From: Acinetobacter gandensis
GTDB lineage: Bacteria > Pseudomonadota > Gammaproteobacteria > Pseudomonadales > Moraxellaceae
Assembly: GCF_001678755.1 (NCBI RefSeq)
Contig: NZ_LZDS01000002.1
Span: 35,812 to 99,811, forward strand
Length of the DNA: 64,000 nt
Direction: 5' to 3'
Shown: positions 45,177 through 54,284 of the stretch, in pieces
Position numbering within the stretch: position 1 is the stretch's first letter
How the letters are laid out: the number at the start of each line of letters is the position of its first letter
Notes under the pieces: generated by a model
Seen by the model: the letters and a program-made list of their open reading frames with translations, nothing else
Databases searched by the model: none
What the model was told of the DNA's origin: nothing
Translations under genes and position numbers: made by a program

Positions 45177-46562
45177 TTAACTTTGCAGCAGGCGCTGTAA
45201 GTTCTTATAGTCCTCATTGAAGATCGGATCTTCCTCACGAAGACTCTGCACTTTTTCACAAGCATGCATCACGGTACTGTGGTCACGATTACCAAATGCC
45301 ATACCAATTTCAGGGAAGCTATCCCCTGTTAACTCACGTGCAAGCCCCATGGCCAATTGACGTGGCCGCGCATAGATACGGGTACGTTTTGGACCAACTA
45401 TTTCCTTGAGCGGAATACGGAAATATTCACTTACGACACGCTGAATATTTTCAGTGCTGATGGTACGCGCACGAATTGCCAACACATCTTTTAAAGATTC
45501 GCGTACCACATCTAGATCGATCGGTGTTCCTTTAAAACGTGAAATTGCAACGACTTTATTTAATGCACCTTCCAACTCACGAACATTTGCTACCACTTGC
45601 TGAGCAATAAATAACGCACAGTTACGTGGTAATTCTACGTCATTGCTTTCGGCTTTTTTCAACAGAATTTCAATACGGGTTTCAATATCAGGAGGTTCCA
45701 CACCTACCGACAAGCCCCAAGAAAAACGTGAAACCAAACGTGGATCGAGTTCCGTTAGTTCTTTCGGATAACGATCCGAAGTCAAAATAATTTGTTTAGA
45801 TTCATCTAACAAGGCGTTAAACGTATAAAAGAACTCAACCAAACTGGCTTCTTTCCCAGCCAATAAGTGGATGTCATCAACCAAGAGCAAGTCTAATGAA
45901 CGACAGTTTTTCTTGAATTCTTCCACTTTGCCTTGCTGCAGTGAGCTGACAAAATCTTGCACAAAACTTTCAGCCGTCATATACATGACCCGTGCATTCG
46001 GTTTGGCCTGTAATAATGCATTACCCACTGCTTGCATTAAGTGGGTTTTACCTAAACCTGTCGGCCCATACAAAAATAAGGGATTATGTTGTGAAGCACC
46101 GGGTTGTGTAAGTACTTTACGACAGGTTTCCGCGGCCATTTGGTTAGAGCGACCTTCCACGAACAGTGAAAAAGTAAATAACGGATTGAGTTGACGCTTA
46201 CGGCTATTTTTTGAAGAGCTCTCGTCTTTTTCTTTTTTAGGACGTGATGGAGCAACAGGTGCTGGCGATTGTTCCAGGGCTGCAGTCGTGGTTGCCGGTT
46301 GCTCAGATGCAGAAAGAATTGCACCAGGCCGAGAGTCGACAAGAATTTCAACTTTACGCACCCGACCTTCAGATAACTGTTCCGCTAATATTGAAATCAG
46401 TTCTAAATGGTGCTCTTGAATATAACGTGTCCAATATGGATTGGGTGCATACAGACGTAAGGTATCGCCTGCATCTTCTGCGACCAGTGGGCGTATCCAC
46501 ATTGTATAGACATTTCCTGAAAGCTCTTGTCGCAAGCGAGTTAAGCAGTCTGTCCAAAGCAT
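45177..46562 (-). CDS. dnaA: Chromosomal replication initiator DnaA
   Basis: 461 residues. Domain I (1-~80), a variable Ala/Pro/Ser/Lys-rich domain II (about 81-122), AAA+ domain III (GPTGLGKTH at about 166, DDIHLLAGK, sensor segments), and domain IV with the DnaA-box-binding signature DHSTVMHACEKV. Binds the 9-mer boxes upstream (oriC) and opens the AT-rich region. The ATG at 46562 begins MLWTDCLTRLRQELSG. Gene order with dnaN, recF and gyrB is classical. Confidence 0.97.
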   Translation of the reverse strand: MLWTDCLTRLRQELSGNVYTMWIRPLVAEDAGDTLRLYAPNPYWTRYIQEHHLELISILAEQLSEGRVRKVEILVDSRPGAILSASEQPATTTAALEQSPAPVAPSRPKKEKDESSSKNSRKRQLNPLFTFSLFVEGRSNQMAAETCRKVLTQPGASQHNPLFLYGPTGLGKTHLMQAVGNALLQAKPNARVMYMTAESFVQDFVSSLQQGKVEEFKKNCRSLDLLLVDDIHLLAGKEASLVEFFYTFNALLDESKQIILTSDRYPKELTELDPRLVSRFSWGLSVGVEPPDIETRIEILLKKAESNDVELPRNCALFIAQQVVANVRELEGALNKVVAISRFKGTPIDLDVVRESLKDVLAIRARTISTENIQRVVSEYFRIPLKEIVGPKRTRIYARPRQLAMGLARELTGDSFPEIGMAFGNRDHSTVMHACEKVQSLREEDPIFNEDYKNLQRLLQS

Positions 46563-46619
46563 GTGAAACCCCTATTTCAGTCCATTGTACGAAAAAATTG
46601 TTCAGCCACCGCTAAGCGG

Positions 46620-47010
46620 GCAGCCATTCTAACCATCTTATCCACATCTGTCATGGTTAATTCAGTCTAAATTGCTCAAAAAAGCGCAATTCAGCTTTAA
46701 ATTTAAAATATAACCCATGTGTGGATAAGTTTATCCGCAAGCTGTGGATAAAATATATTACAAAGTTATCCACAAACTGTCAAAATTATAAAAACATGGT
46801 TATTCACAACATAAGATATTGTTTTAATAATTAAAAAATAGCTTTTCCACAGAAAATATCAACACTAATAGTAATAAATTTAAATTTTAAAATTTGAATT
46901 TATATATTAGCTCGATCATTTTTGGGGATAACTCCAATCTTGTTTTAAATTCAAATTTAAATTCTTTACAACAAGGTAATACCTAGCAGCTTGTGGATAA
47001 ATTTGTGAGT
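46620..47010. other. oriC: Chromosomal replication origin oriC
   Basis: Between dnaA and rpmH. DnaA boxes: TTATCCACA 46638-46646 (+), TGTGGATAA 46720-46728 (-), TTATCCGCA 46731-46739 (+), TGTGGATAA 46743-46751 (-), TTATCCACA 46766-46774 (+), TTATTCACA 46800-46808 (+), TTTTCCACA 46843-46851 (+), TGTGGATAA 46992-47000 (-). A very AT-rich stretch (46860-46970, with TTTAAATTTAAAATTTGAATT-like sequence) fits the unwinding element. The gene context (dnaA on one side, rpmH on the other) is the standard one. Exact limits are estimated. Confidence 0.9.
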
Positions 47011-47151
47011 AAACTTGCTGATAACTTAAATATTAAATATATACAATGCTTTAGTTTGTGGGTATTTATTATTTTTCTGAAAAACCTTTTTTGAATCTTT
47101 ATTTATCTTGATATAACACAGCCTCGATTTTGAAAGAAAGATTGTTTTTCA

Positions 47152-47180
47152 TTGACAGCTCAAGCAATGAGCACTAAAAT
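47152..47180 (+). promoter_or_regulatory. rpmH-rnpA promoter
   Basis: Perfect TTGACA -35 (47152-47157), 17-base spacer, TAAAAT -10 (47175-47180), about 39 bases before the rpmH start codon. Confidence 0.85.
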
Positions 47181-47218
47181 CGCGAACCTTTACTGAAAGA
47201 TCATTTTGGAGTTTCACT

Positions 47219-47353
47219 ATGAAACGTACTTTCCAACCTTCTGAGTTGAAACGTAAACGCGTTCACGGTTTCCGTGCTCGTATGGCGACTAAAGCTGGCC
47301 GTCAAGTTCTAGCGCGTCGTCGTGCAAAAGGTCGTCACAGCTTAACTGTTTAA
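47219..47353 (+). CDS. rpmH: 50S ribosomal protein L34
   Basis: 44 residues, [18 protein letters not shown] then [21 protein letters not shown], the near-invariant L34 sequence, strongly basic. First gene of the rpmH-rnpA-yidD-yidC-mnmE series; the Shine-Dalgarno is GGAG. The ribosomal protein packs into 23S rRNA. Confidence 0.97.
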
Positions 47354-47384
47354 TTTCAGTTAAGACTGTAAAGACTTGGGTGTT

Positions 47385-47777
47385 ATGACTACACTTTACG
47401 GCTATAGCACAGATGTGCGAATACACTGTGCTGCCGATTATAAAAGTGTCTTCGATGGTGCGCTTTTTAAAGTGCATCAGCCCCACTTCTTATTTCTTGC
47501 CAAAATTTCCGAACAGCCTAAAAGCCGTTTGGGTATTGTTGTTGCTAAGAAAAAAGTGCGTCGTGCACATGAAAGAAATAGAGTAAAACGACTTGCACGC
47601 GAAAGTTTTCGCCTGCATCAACAGCAGTCAAATGTATTAGATATTGTCATTATGCCGAAAATGGGTATAGAGGCGGTACCGAATGCAGAGTTGCATCAGC
47701 AATTACAATTTGCTTGGCAAAAATTACAACGCCTTGCAAATAAGCATAAAAAAATAGCTACCTCCCCACAAGCGTAG
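47385..47777 (+). CDS. rnpA: Ribonuclease P protein component
   Basis: About 130 residues from ATG 47385 (an in-frame TTG lies at 47376). Binds RNase P RNA for tRNA 5' processing. Typical motifs: [45 protein letters not shown] (the RNR motif), then LDIVIMPK. The C-terminal tail is Lys-rich. Follows rpmH by 31 bases and precedes yidD. Confidence 0.9.
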   Translation: MTTLYGYSTDVRIHCAADYKSVFDGALFKVHQPHFLFLAKISEQPKSRLGIVVAKKKVRRAHERNRVKRLARESFRLHQQQSNVLDIVIMPKMGIEAVPNAELHQQLQFAWQKLQRLANKHKKIATSPQA

Positions 47778-47786
47778 AGATGGCCA

Positions 47787-48107
47787 ATGGTTCGTATACT
47801 GCATTGGTTAATCCGTTTCTATCAGATTGCGATTAGTCCTTTACTGGGCCCCCGCTGTCGTTATATTCCAACATGTTCTCAATATTCCTTGGAAGCAGTC
47901 CATCAACATGGAGCTGTACGTGGTGTGTGTCTGGCTGTTAAGCGTATTTGCCGCTGTCATCCTTGGGGCGGTTCGGGTTACGATCCTGTTCCTTTAAAAG
48001 CAATTCGTTTTATTTCATTTCAGCAAATAGATTCTCAAACGCATCACGTTGCTGTACCCTTTCGTGATCGTTTAATGAACCAAAATCACTCTAACCACTT
48101 GGGGTAA
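47787..48107 (+). CDS. yidD: Membrane protein insertion efficiency factor YidD
   Basis: 106 residues. [35 protein letters not shown] is the family signature, with three conserved Cys and an amphipathic N-terminus. [13 protein letters not shown] completes it. Assists YidC. It is 9 bases after rnpA and 5 bases before yidC, as in most bacteria. The C-terminal ~30 residues are variable. Confidence 0.93.
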   Translation: MVRILHWLIRFYQIAISPLLGPRCRYIPTCSQYSLEAVHQHGAVRGVCLAVKRICRCHPWGGSGYDPVPLKAIRFISFQQIDSQTHHVAVPFRDRLMNQNHSNHLG

Positions 48108-48112
48108 TACAT

Positions 48113-49876
48113 ATGCAACAATGGGCCAGGATTGCAATTCTAGGGGCCATGTTTGTTGTCGCATATTTGCTCATTTTGGCTTGGCAGAAAGATTATGGAA
48201 ATGCGGAACAAAAACCTCAGCAAAATGCTGCGGTGGTATCGCATGAAGTATCTGCCGATTTACCAAATGGCCAGACAGCAACAGCTGCTTCAGATGTGCC
48301 GCAAGCAAATAATGCTGCTACGCAACAAACCACAGATGCCACTGCACCTGTTAGTCAACAGCTAATTTCAGTACAAACTGACCTTTACCATTTTTGGATT
48401 AGTCCAAAAGGTGGTGATATTGTTCGTGTTGAATTACTTAATCACGACAAGAACAAAGACAGCGATGAACCGTTTGTTATGCTCGAAAGCGATGCTAAAC
48501 GAACTTACGTTGCACAGTCTGGCTTGATCGGTCTCAATGGCCCAGACAGTAATCCGAAAGGTCGTCCAAGTTATGAGATTGAAAAATCATCTTATACAAT
48601 GAACGATGCGAAAGCGGTTAAAGCTAAAGATGGTCAAACAGCTAAAGTTCTTTCAGTACCAATGGTTTATAAAACAGCAGATGGCGTAGAAGTAATCAAA
48701 ACTTTCAGCTTTACTGAAGGTAAATACCCTGTTGTTGTAAATCATAAAATTGTGAACCGCAGTGCGCAGAACTGGCAGGGTCAGATGTTTGGTCAGCTGA
48801 AACGCGACAACTCTGAAGATCCAGGTAAGTCTGACCAAGGTATTTTCACATTGGGTACATTCCTAGGTGGTGCATGGGGTTCGCCTGATGAACATTACAA
48901 CAAACTGAAATTTGCGAACTTCAATGAAGAAAAATTGAATGTTGAAGCAACTGGTGGTTGGGTTGCAATGGTTCAGCATTACTTCGTGAGTGCATGGGTT
49001 CCAGGTGAAATTAAACTGACACAAAATGGTCAGCCATACGCAGCAAAACTTGAGTCACGTAAATCTACAGATGACATGAACATTATTGGTTTCACGTCAC
49101 CTGCGATTAATGTACCAGCAGGTACTGTGGCAGAAGTGGATGCAACCTTCTATTCAGGTCCAAAAATCCAATCTGAACTCAAAGATTTGGCGGTTGGTTT
49201 AAACCAAACTGTGGATTATGGTTGGTTATGGCCAATTGCGAAGCTACTGTTCTTAGGCTTGCAGTTCTTCCATGGTTTAGTTGGTAACTGGGGTTGGGCA
49301 ATTATTTTATTGACCATCTTAGTAAAATTGATTCTTTGGCCGTTGTCGTCTAAGAGCTACCGCTCAATGGCGAAAATGCGTGTGATTGCACCAGAAATGC
49401 AACGTATGAAAGAAGAGTTCGGTGAAGACCGTATGCGCTTCTCTCAAGAAATGATGGCACTGTACAAACGTGAACAAGTCAACCCACTTGCGGGCTGTTT
49501 ACCATTGTTACTACAAATGCCAATCTTCCTTGCATTGTATTGGGTATTGATGGAGTCTGTTGAACTTCGTCATGCACCTTGGTTGCTTTGGATTCAAGAT
49601 TTGTCGGCAATGGACCCTTGGTTTATTCTGCCGTTGTTAATGGGCGCGACGATGTTCATTCAACAAATGTTGAACCCACAACCTGCCGATCCAATGCAGG
49701 CAAAAGTGTTCCGCATTATGCCGATCATTTTCACAGTATTTATGTTGTTCTTCCCTGCTGGCCTTGTGCTGTACTGGATTGTCAACAACAGTATCACTAT
49801 CCTTCAACAAGGTATGATTAACAAATCTGTTGAAAAAGAACGTGCAAAACGTGATGAAGCGACTCCAGTAAACTAA
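48113..49876 (+). CDS. yidC: Membrane protein insertase YidC
   Basis: 587 residues. An N-terminal transmembrane helix (about 7-25), a low-complexity linker, the large periplasmic P1 domain, and then the conserved five-helix core from about residue 380 (WLWPIAKLLFLGLQFFHGLVGNWGWAIILLTILVKLI, with the coiled-coil loop). The Gram-negative length is right. Inserts and folds inner-membrane proteins alone or with Sec. Final tail is Lys/Arg-rich. Confidence 0.96.
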   Translation: MQQWARIAILGAMFVVAYLLILAWQKDYGNAEQKPQQNAAVVSHEVSADLPNGQTATAASDVPQANNAATQQTTDATAPVSQQLISVQTDLYHFWISPKGGDIVRVELLNHDKNKDSDEPFVMLESDAKRTYVAQSGLIGLNGPDSNPKGRPSYEIEKSSYTMNDAKAVKAKDGQTAKVLSVPMVYKTADGVEVIKTFSFTEGKYPVVVNHKIVNRSAQNWQGQMFGQLKRDNSEDPGKSDQGIFTLGTFLGGAWGSPDEHYNKLKFANFNEEKLNVEATGGWVAMVQHYFVSAWVPGEIKLTQNGQPYAAKLESRKSTDDMNIIGFTSPAINVPAGTVAEVDATFYSGPKIQSELKDLAVGLNQTVDYGWLWPIAKLLFLGLQFFHGLVGNWGWAIILLTILVKLILWPLSSKSYRSMAKMRVIAPEMQRMKEEFGEDRMRFSQEMMALYKREQVNPLAGCLPLLLQMPIFLALYWVLMESVELRHAPWLLWIQDLSAMDPWFILPLLMGATMFIQQMLNPQPADPMQAKVFRIMPIIFTVFMLFFPAGLVLYWIVNNSITILQQGMINKSVEKERAKRDEATPVN

Positions 49877-49896
49877 GTCTTGCTGATTAGCTGAAT

Positions 49897-49932
49897 AAAT
49901 CCGCTTAAGATGGTAATCTTAGGCGGATTTTT
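49897..49932 (+). terminator. yidC terminator
   Basis: AATCCGC-TTAAGAT / ATCTTA-GGCGGATT stem with a T-run, between yidC and mnmE. Confidence 0.8.
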
Positions 49933-49968
49933 CTTTGTCTGATGTTTGAGAATTTTTAGGTGAATTAT

Positions 49969-51324
49969 ATGCAAAACCGAACCACGATCGCAGCAATTGC
50001 CACCCCTCCAGGTCGTGGTGGTGTCGGAGTGATTCGCCTATCTGGTCCGAAGTCTTATGCGATTGCTGAGGCACTGACGCAGCAACCATTACCTAAAGCA
50101 CGTTATGCAGGCTTTCGAAAGTTTAATGACGCATCAGGCGAAATTATGGATGAAGGTTTGGTGCTTTGCTTCCCGAATCCACATTCATTTACGGGTGAGG
50201 ATGTGGTGGAATTGCAAGGCCATGGCGGCCCTGTGATTCAGAATGCGCTGTTAGCACGCTTGCTTGAATTAGGTGCAATTGCTGCCAAAGCGGGTGAGTT
50301 TTCCATGCGCGCTTTCGAAAATGGCAAGATGGATTTGGTGCAAGCTGAAGCAATTGCAGACTTAATTGATGCAACATCTCAAGCCGCTGCACGTTCTGCG
50401 GTGCGTTCACTACAGGGGGCATTTTCTACCAAGGTGAATGCAGTACTTGAGCAACTGATTCATTTACGTCTACATGTAGAAGCTGCGATTGATTTTCCTG
50501 AAGAAGAAATCGACTTTTTGGCAGATGGTAAGATTTTGAACCTACTTGATGGTGTCGCAAACGCTGTCACTCAAGTACAACAATCTGCGCGTCAAGGTCA
50601 GTTATTACGTGAAGGTTTACAGGTGGTGATTGCAGGAAAGCCCAACGCCGGTAAATCATCACTGTTAAATGCTTTGGCGGGTATTGATCGTGCCATTGTA
50701 ACGGATATTGCGGGTACTACACGCGATGTACTGCATGAGAAAATTAGCTTAAATGGTTTACCTATTACTCTGACAGATACCGCAGGCTTACGTGAAACAG
50801 GCGATGTGGTGGAAAAAGAAGGGATACGTCGCGCCATTCAAGAAATTGAACAAGCTGACCTGTTACTTTTGGTCTATGACTTAAGCCAAGGTGAAGATCC
50901 TCTGCAATTGGCGCAGGCATATTTTGCTGATCACATCGAACCAAAACGCTTAATGCTTATTGGAAACAAATGTGATTTAACAGGTTCACAAGCTGAAATC
51001 ACCGATTTCCAAGGTTTTCGTCATATCACTGTCTCAGCGAAACAAGAAACCGGTGTTCAGGCGCTCATAGATGCGATTACAGCGCATGCTGGCTTCCAAC
51101 CAGAAGAAGATACCTTTATTGCGCGTACACGCCATTTAGACGCAATGAAGCGCACTCAGCTATATCTTGCTGAAGCACGTGAACAATTGGTGGTATATAA
51201 CGCAGGTGAATTGGTCGCGGAGTCTTTGCGTTTAGCACAGAATGCGCTTGGCGAAATTACCGGTGATTTTAGCGCAGATGATTTGTTGGGTAAGATTTTT
51301 GGATCATTCTGTATTGGAAAGTAA
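49969..51324 (+). CDS. mnmE: tRNA U34 modification GTPase MnmE
   Basis: About 451 residues from ATG 49969 (MQNRTTIAAIATPPGRGGVGVIRLSG); a GTG three codons upstream is also open. N-terminal folate-binding domain, helical domain, inserted Ras-like G domain (GKPNAGKSSLLNAL, DTAGLRET, NKCD), and the C-terminal CIGK whose Cys is needed for the reaction. With MnmG it makes 5-carboxymethylaminomethyl-U34 in tRNAs. The final 18 bases double as the integration site of the element to its right. Confidence 0.96.
   Translation: MQNRTTIAAIATPPGRGGVGVIRLSGPKSYAIAEALTQQPLPKARYAGFRKFNDASGEIMDEGLVLCFPNPHSFTGEDVVELQGHGGPVIQNALLARLLELGAIAAKAGEFSMRAFENGKMDLVQAEAIADLIDATSQAAARSAVRSLQGAFSTKVNAVLEQLIHLRLHVEAAIDFPEEEIDFLADGKILNLLDGVANAVTQVQQSARQGQLLREGLQVVIAGKPNAGKSSLLNALAGIDRAIVTDIAGTTRDVLHEKISLNGLPITLTDTAGLRETGDVVEKEGIRRAIQEIEQADLLLLVYDLSQGEDPLQLAQAYFADHIEPKRLMLIGNKCDLTGSQAEITDFQGFRHITVSAKQETGVQALIDAITAHAGFQPEEDTFIARTRHLDAMKRTQLYLAEAREQLVVYNAGELVAESLRLAQNALGEITGDFSADDLLGKIFGSFCIGK
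51307..51324 (+). other. attL: Attachment site at the 3' end of mnmE (left junction of the island)
   Basis: TTCTGTATTGGAAAGTAA ends at the mnmE stop. It agrees with the 18-base core I recall for SGI1-type islands (TTCTGTATTGGKAAGTAA), which insert at the 3' end of trmE/mnmE. The integrase gene starts 205 bases later. The partner copy (attR) is not in the window. Confidence 0.75.
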
Positions 51325-51469
51325 TTTCAATTTAAGTCAATATTCCAATAAGTTCCAATAAATTACTATATGAATTAAATAGCATTAAGTTTTAATAACT
51401 TAGTGCTTTTTTATTGCCTTATTATTCTTCCAATATGTTCAATATGCTCAACTGGTGCTATGATTTTTT

Positions 51470-51523
51470 AGTCACTAAGGAGTCACAGACTTTAATGTGA
51501 CTATATTTTTTTATATGGTGACT
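51470..51523. repeat. GTGACT repeat set before the integrase
   Basis: AGTCAC at 51470-51475 and 51481-51486, then its complement orientation GTGACT at 51497-51502 and 51518-51523, with ~10-20 base spacing. Possible integrase arm sites or a binding site of an excision factor. GTGACTATA also occurs at 53081-53089. Confidence 0.55.
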
Positions 51524-51528
51524 AGGTT

Positions 51529-52764
51529 ATGGCACAAGCAAAAAAGATACTTTTTTCTACTGACAGAGAAATTAAAAGTCTCAAAGCCGGTGAAAAGAGA
51601 TATACAGCTAAGGATGCATTAGCGAATGGCTTGTTCCTGGATATAACAACGACTGGTGTTAAGTCGTGGTGGTATCGTTACTCTTTAAATGGAAAACAGG
51701 AAAGACTGGTTATAGGTCGTTATCCAGATTTGTCATTGAAAGATGCTAGGCAGGTTCGAGATGAGTCTGCATCATTGGTGGCCAAAGGTATTTCACCAAA
51801 GCAGAAGAAAAATAAAGTCAGCAGTACCTTATTTAGTGACTACGGTGAACGCTATCTAAATGAGGTCATCAAAAAAGACCGTAAAGACCCTTACAACATG
51901 ATTTTATGTCTGAACAATGACATTTACCCAATAATGGGCCACATCCCTTTAGATCAAATCAGCATTGAAGATGTACGCCGTACAATATGGCGTAAAAAAG
52001 AACAGGGATATGATGCAGCAGCTAACCAAGTCAGAGGCTTGTTAAAGCGCATGTTTGATTATGCAATGACTTTGGGCCTTGTACCCTATAACCCTGTTTT
52101 GGCTATCCCATCACGGCACGTACACAAAGCTAAGCCTAGAGATAGATATTTAAATACAAATGAAATCCGTACTTATTACACCACCCTCTTAAATTCAAGA
52201 ATCTACCGGCCTAGAAAGCTGGGCCTTTTGCTGTCATTACTGACGTTGGTTAGGAAGTCAGAGTTATTAAGAGCCAAGTGGGAACATGTGGACTTTGATA
52301 GTCGTATGTGGCTTATTCCAGAAACAAAGGCAGATAGCATGACAGGCCATAGCCGTGAAATGGTCGTCTATATGTCAGACCAAGTTATAGAGCTATTTAA
52401 GGAATTAAAAACGATTGCTGGTGATGAGCCTTATGTTTTTGTAGGTAGGAAGTCAGGTACACATATTAGCCACAACGCTTTTAATACGGCGCAAAAGGCA
52501 GCATTGGCTTTAACAGATATACCCGACTTCACCGTTCACGATTTGCGCCGTACAGCAAGCACCCATTTAAATGAGCAAGGTTTTAATAGTGATGCAATCG
52601 AGGCTTGTTTAAACCATACGGCGAAAGGTGTTAGAGGCGTATATAACAAAGCAAAATATGAGAAGGAACGTATAGAGATGATGCAAAAGTGGAGTAATTT
52701 TATTTTTGATGTGATTTATGAGCCGAACGTAATATTTTTTAACCAAAATAGAAAGATTGGCTGA
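51529..52764 (+). CDS. int: Tyrosine-type integrase of the P4 family
   Basis: 411 residues. An N-terminal arm-type DNA-binding domain (AP2/DUF4102 type, KAGEKRYTAKDALANGLFLDI ... SLKDARQVRDESASLVAKG), a core-binding domain and a catalytic domain with VRKSELLRAKWEHVD (first Arg), HDLRRTASTHL (His about 337, second Arg) and a Tyr near residue 371 in VYNKAKYEKER. All catalytic residues are present. Likely carries out integration into the mnmE 3' end. Upstream GTGACT repeats may be its arm sites. Confidence 0.9.
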   Translation: MAQAKKILFSTDREIKSLKAGEKRYTAKDALANGLFLDITTTGVKSWWYRYSLNGKQERLVIGRYPDLSLKDARQVRDESASLVAKGISPKQKKNKVSSTLFSDYGERYLNEVIKKDRKDPYNMILCLNNDIYPIMGHIPLDQISIEDVRRTIWRKKEQGYDAAANQVRGLLKRMFDYAMTLGLVPYNPVLAIPSRHVHKAKPRDRYLNTNEIRTYYTTLLNSRIYRPRKLGLLLSLLTLVRKSELLRAKWEHVDFDSRMWLIPETKADSMTGHSREMVVYMSDQVIELFKELKTIAGDEPYVFVGRKSGTHISHNAFNTAQKAALALTDIPDFTVHDLRRTASTHLNEQGFNSDAIEACLNHTAKGVRGVYNKAKYEKERIEMMQKWSNFIFDVIYEPNVIFFNQNRKIG

Positions 52765-52929
52765 ATAGTTGAAAATTACTAATTATTTGTGTTTCTTTGC
52801 CTATGAAATAGCCAATTTAGGGGGATATTGGGGAACAGTAAATTTTTTAGCTGTGTTAAGGTTCGAAAAATTGAAAAGAAGAACAATGTGTTCAAAGGAA
52901 TACAGCAACTTTTCAATTTTTAAAAGCGA

Positions 52930-52962
52930 AAAAGACCAAGTACGCCAATACTTGATCTTTTT
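52930..52962 (+). terminator. int terminator
   Basis: AAAGACCAAGTA / TACTTGATCTTT stem (one mismatch) with a T-run. Confidence 0.7.
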
Positions 52963-53080
52963 TGTGTAGCAGGTGGTTTAGGTAACGCCAATTACCCAAA
53001 AAAGCCATCATTTTTTTAATCTTGCCGTTGTGGGCACAAAACTAGGAGAACCTAGAATGTAAAAGCAAAGATTATAGGGA

Positions 53081-53118
53081 GTGACTATAAAATTATAGTC
53101 ACGGCTATAATATTATAG
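53081..53118. promoter_or_regulatory. Tandem operator-like palindromes CTATAA-N2-TTATAG
   Basis: CTATAAAATTATAG at 53085-53098, itself inside the 22-base near-palindrome GTGACTATAA...TTATAGTCAC, and CTATAATATTATAG at 53105-53118. Their centres are exactly 20 bases apart, two helical turns. A third copy, CTATAATTTTATAG, lies at 57203-57216 near the repeat-rich region. Probably bound by a regulator of the element. Confidence 0.6.
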
Positions 53119-53319
53119 GTTTTGTAGCTATTCAGCAAATTGTGGTCCTTTAAATTTCTCTTTTATTTATGTAATTGGGAAGGGAGCGCATATCTTTGCT
53201 ATTTTCATTAGTTTTAATACTTTAATATTTATACTGTTTTAATCCTCCCTTTTTATTCTTGCTCCATTCTTTCCTTCCTAGTTTGTGTTTAGGCATTTCC
53301 ATATTTGGAGAATGTTTAG

Positions 53320-53550
53320 ATGACATCATCTAATAAAAATATAGTTCAGCGTTTAATTCGCCGTAAAGAGGTCCAGGAAAAGACCGGTTTAGGCGTGTCC
53401 TCAATTTATGCTTTGATGAAAGAAGGGCTTTTCCCTAAATGCATTAATCTTTCTGAGCGCCGGGTGGCCTGGGTTGAGTCCGAGGTGGATGAGTGGGTAT
53501 CTGAGCGTATTGCTTGTCATAGAGATAACAACAAGAAAGAAGGTATCTAA
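53320..53550 (+). CDS. alpA: AlpA-family DNA-binding regulator
   Basis: 76 residues. An excisionase/AlpA-like helix-turn-helix: IRRKEVQEKTGLGVSSIYALMKEGLFPKCINLSERRVAWVESEVDEWVSERI. In coliphage-related elements AlpA turns on integrase or excision genes. It begins a tight gene series (53320-56407), where the later genes overlap by four to eight bases. The ATG has no strong Shine-Dalgarno but is the only good start. Confidence 0.85.
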   Translation: MTSSNKNIVQRLIRRKEVQEKTGLGVSSIYALMKEGLFPKCINLSERRVAWVESEVDEWVSERIACHRDNNKKEGI

Positions 53551-53552
53551 CC

Positions 53553-53762
53553 ATGAGTACAGATACCTTAATTCTAAATTATTTAAAACAGGGTAATTCA
53601 ATTACTCAATTTGAAGCGATAGAGCTATTTCGCTGTTATCGCTTGAGTGCTGTTATTCATCGGCTTCGTGGTGCTGGATATCAAATTAAATCACATCGGC
53701 AACCTAATACGAATGGCGGTGGGGCTTTTTCCAGATATGAGCTAGATGAGGTGCTTGTATGA
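53553..53762 (+). CDS. Small winged-helix-type DNA-binding protein
   Basis: 69 residues, two bases after alpA. ITQFEAIELFRCYRLSAVIHRLRGAGYQIKSHRQ is a helix-turn-helix of the type seen in small proteins of phage and island replication modules. Ends with RYELDEV. Overlaps the next gene by four bases (ATGA). The partner DNA is unknown. Confidence 0.7.
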   Translation: MSTDTLILNYLKQGNSITQFEAIELFRCYRLSAVIHRLRGAGYQIKSHRQPNTNGGGAFSRYELDEVLV

Positions 53763-53986
53763 AGGGCATTTCTATAAACACATTTAAGACATGTTTAGTC
53801 GTGGGTATAACCTTTTTTATTGCTGTTTGCTGTGGGCGTTCAGCTTATGGGGAAGTTGTATTTATGAATATGGCCATCCCTACTACATTTCGTTTTTACA
53901 GCGTTCAGAAAATAGCTGTACCTACGGTGTGTCCTATTAACACTTGTTTTTCAAAACTTAATTGTTCTGGGGAAAATAATGTCTAA
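53759..53986 (+). CDS. Hypothetical small protein with one membrane segment
   Basis: 75 residues. Hydrophobic segment FKTCLVVGITFFIAVCCG (about residues 9-26) followed by a 45-residue tail with three Cys (VCPINTCF, NCS). It could be a signal peptide or membrane anchor. Overlaps the preceding gene by 4 bases and the next by 8, which supports that it is translated. No known family. Confidence 0.45.
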   Translation: MKGISINTFKTCLVVGITFFIAVCCGRSAYGEVVFMNMAIPTTFRFYSVQKIAVPTVCPINTCFSKLNCSGENNV

Positions 53987-54284
53987 TCAAAGCAATTCTA
54001 TGCAAGATATTTTAGTCAAAGTTTATAGTGTTAAAGATATGCATGATTTGGCATCGTTGGCTGAGTGCGATATGCAATGGATGAATACAGCGATAGAGCA
54101 TGTAAAAAAAGAACTTAAAAAACTATTGGATGAATGCGTAGTTCCAGGCCATCAATTGTCAGAGTTAATGACCCATTTAGATATGTATGAGTACATAGCA
54201 TTAAGCCGTTTAGGCCATTATTCGGATAAAGCTATGGAATATGGAGCAGAAACAGACGCAAATAAAAAGGCAGAATCATTGTGA
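53979..54284 (+). CDS. Hypothetical helical protein
   Basis: 101 residues, mostly predicted helix (MQWMNTAIEHVKKELKKLLDE), no recognised domain, no membrane segment. Overlaps the upstream gene by 8 bases and the downstream one by 4, so it is part of the DUF3987 operon. Function unknown. Confidence 0.55.
   Translation: MSNQSNSMQDILVKVYSVKDMHDLASLAECDMQWMNTAIEHVKKELKKLLDECVVPGHQLSELMTHLDMYEYIALSRLGHYSDKAMEYGAETDANKKAESL

Larger units (their letters stand above)
52765..53319. other. Intergenic region before the alpA-like gene
   Basis: 555 bases. A 66-codon frame at 52769-52969 is not convincing. There is a plus-strand terminator at 52930-52962 and a pair of operator-like palindromes at 53085-53118. 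No clear coding gene. Confidence 0.5.

Noticed and set aside
52769..52969. 66-codon open frame after the integrase
   Set aside because: No ribosome-binding site, low-complexity composition, and it runs over the integrase terminator. No homology pattern seen.
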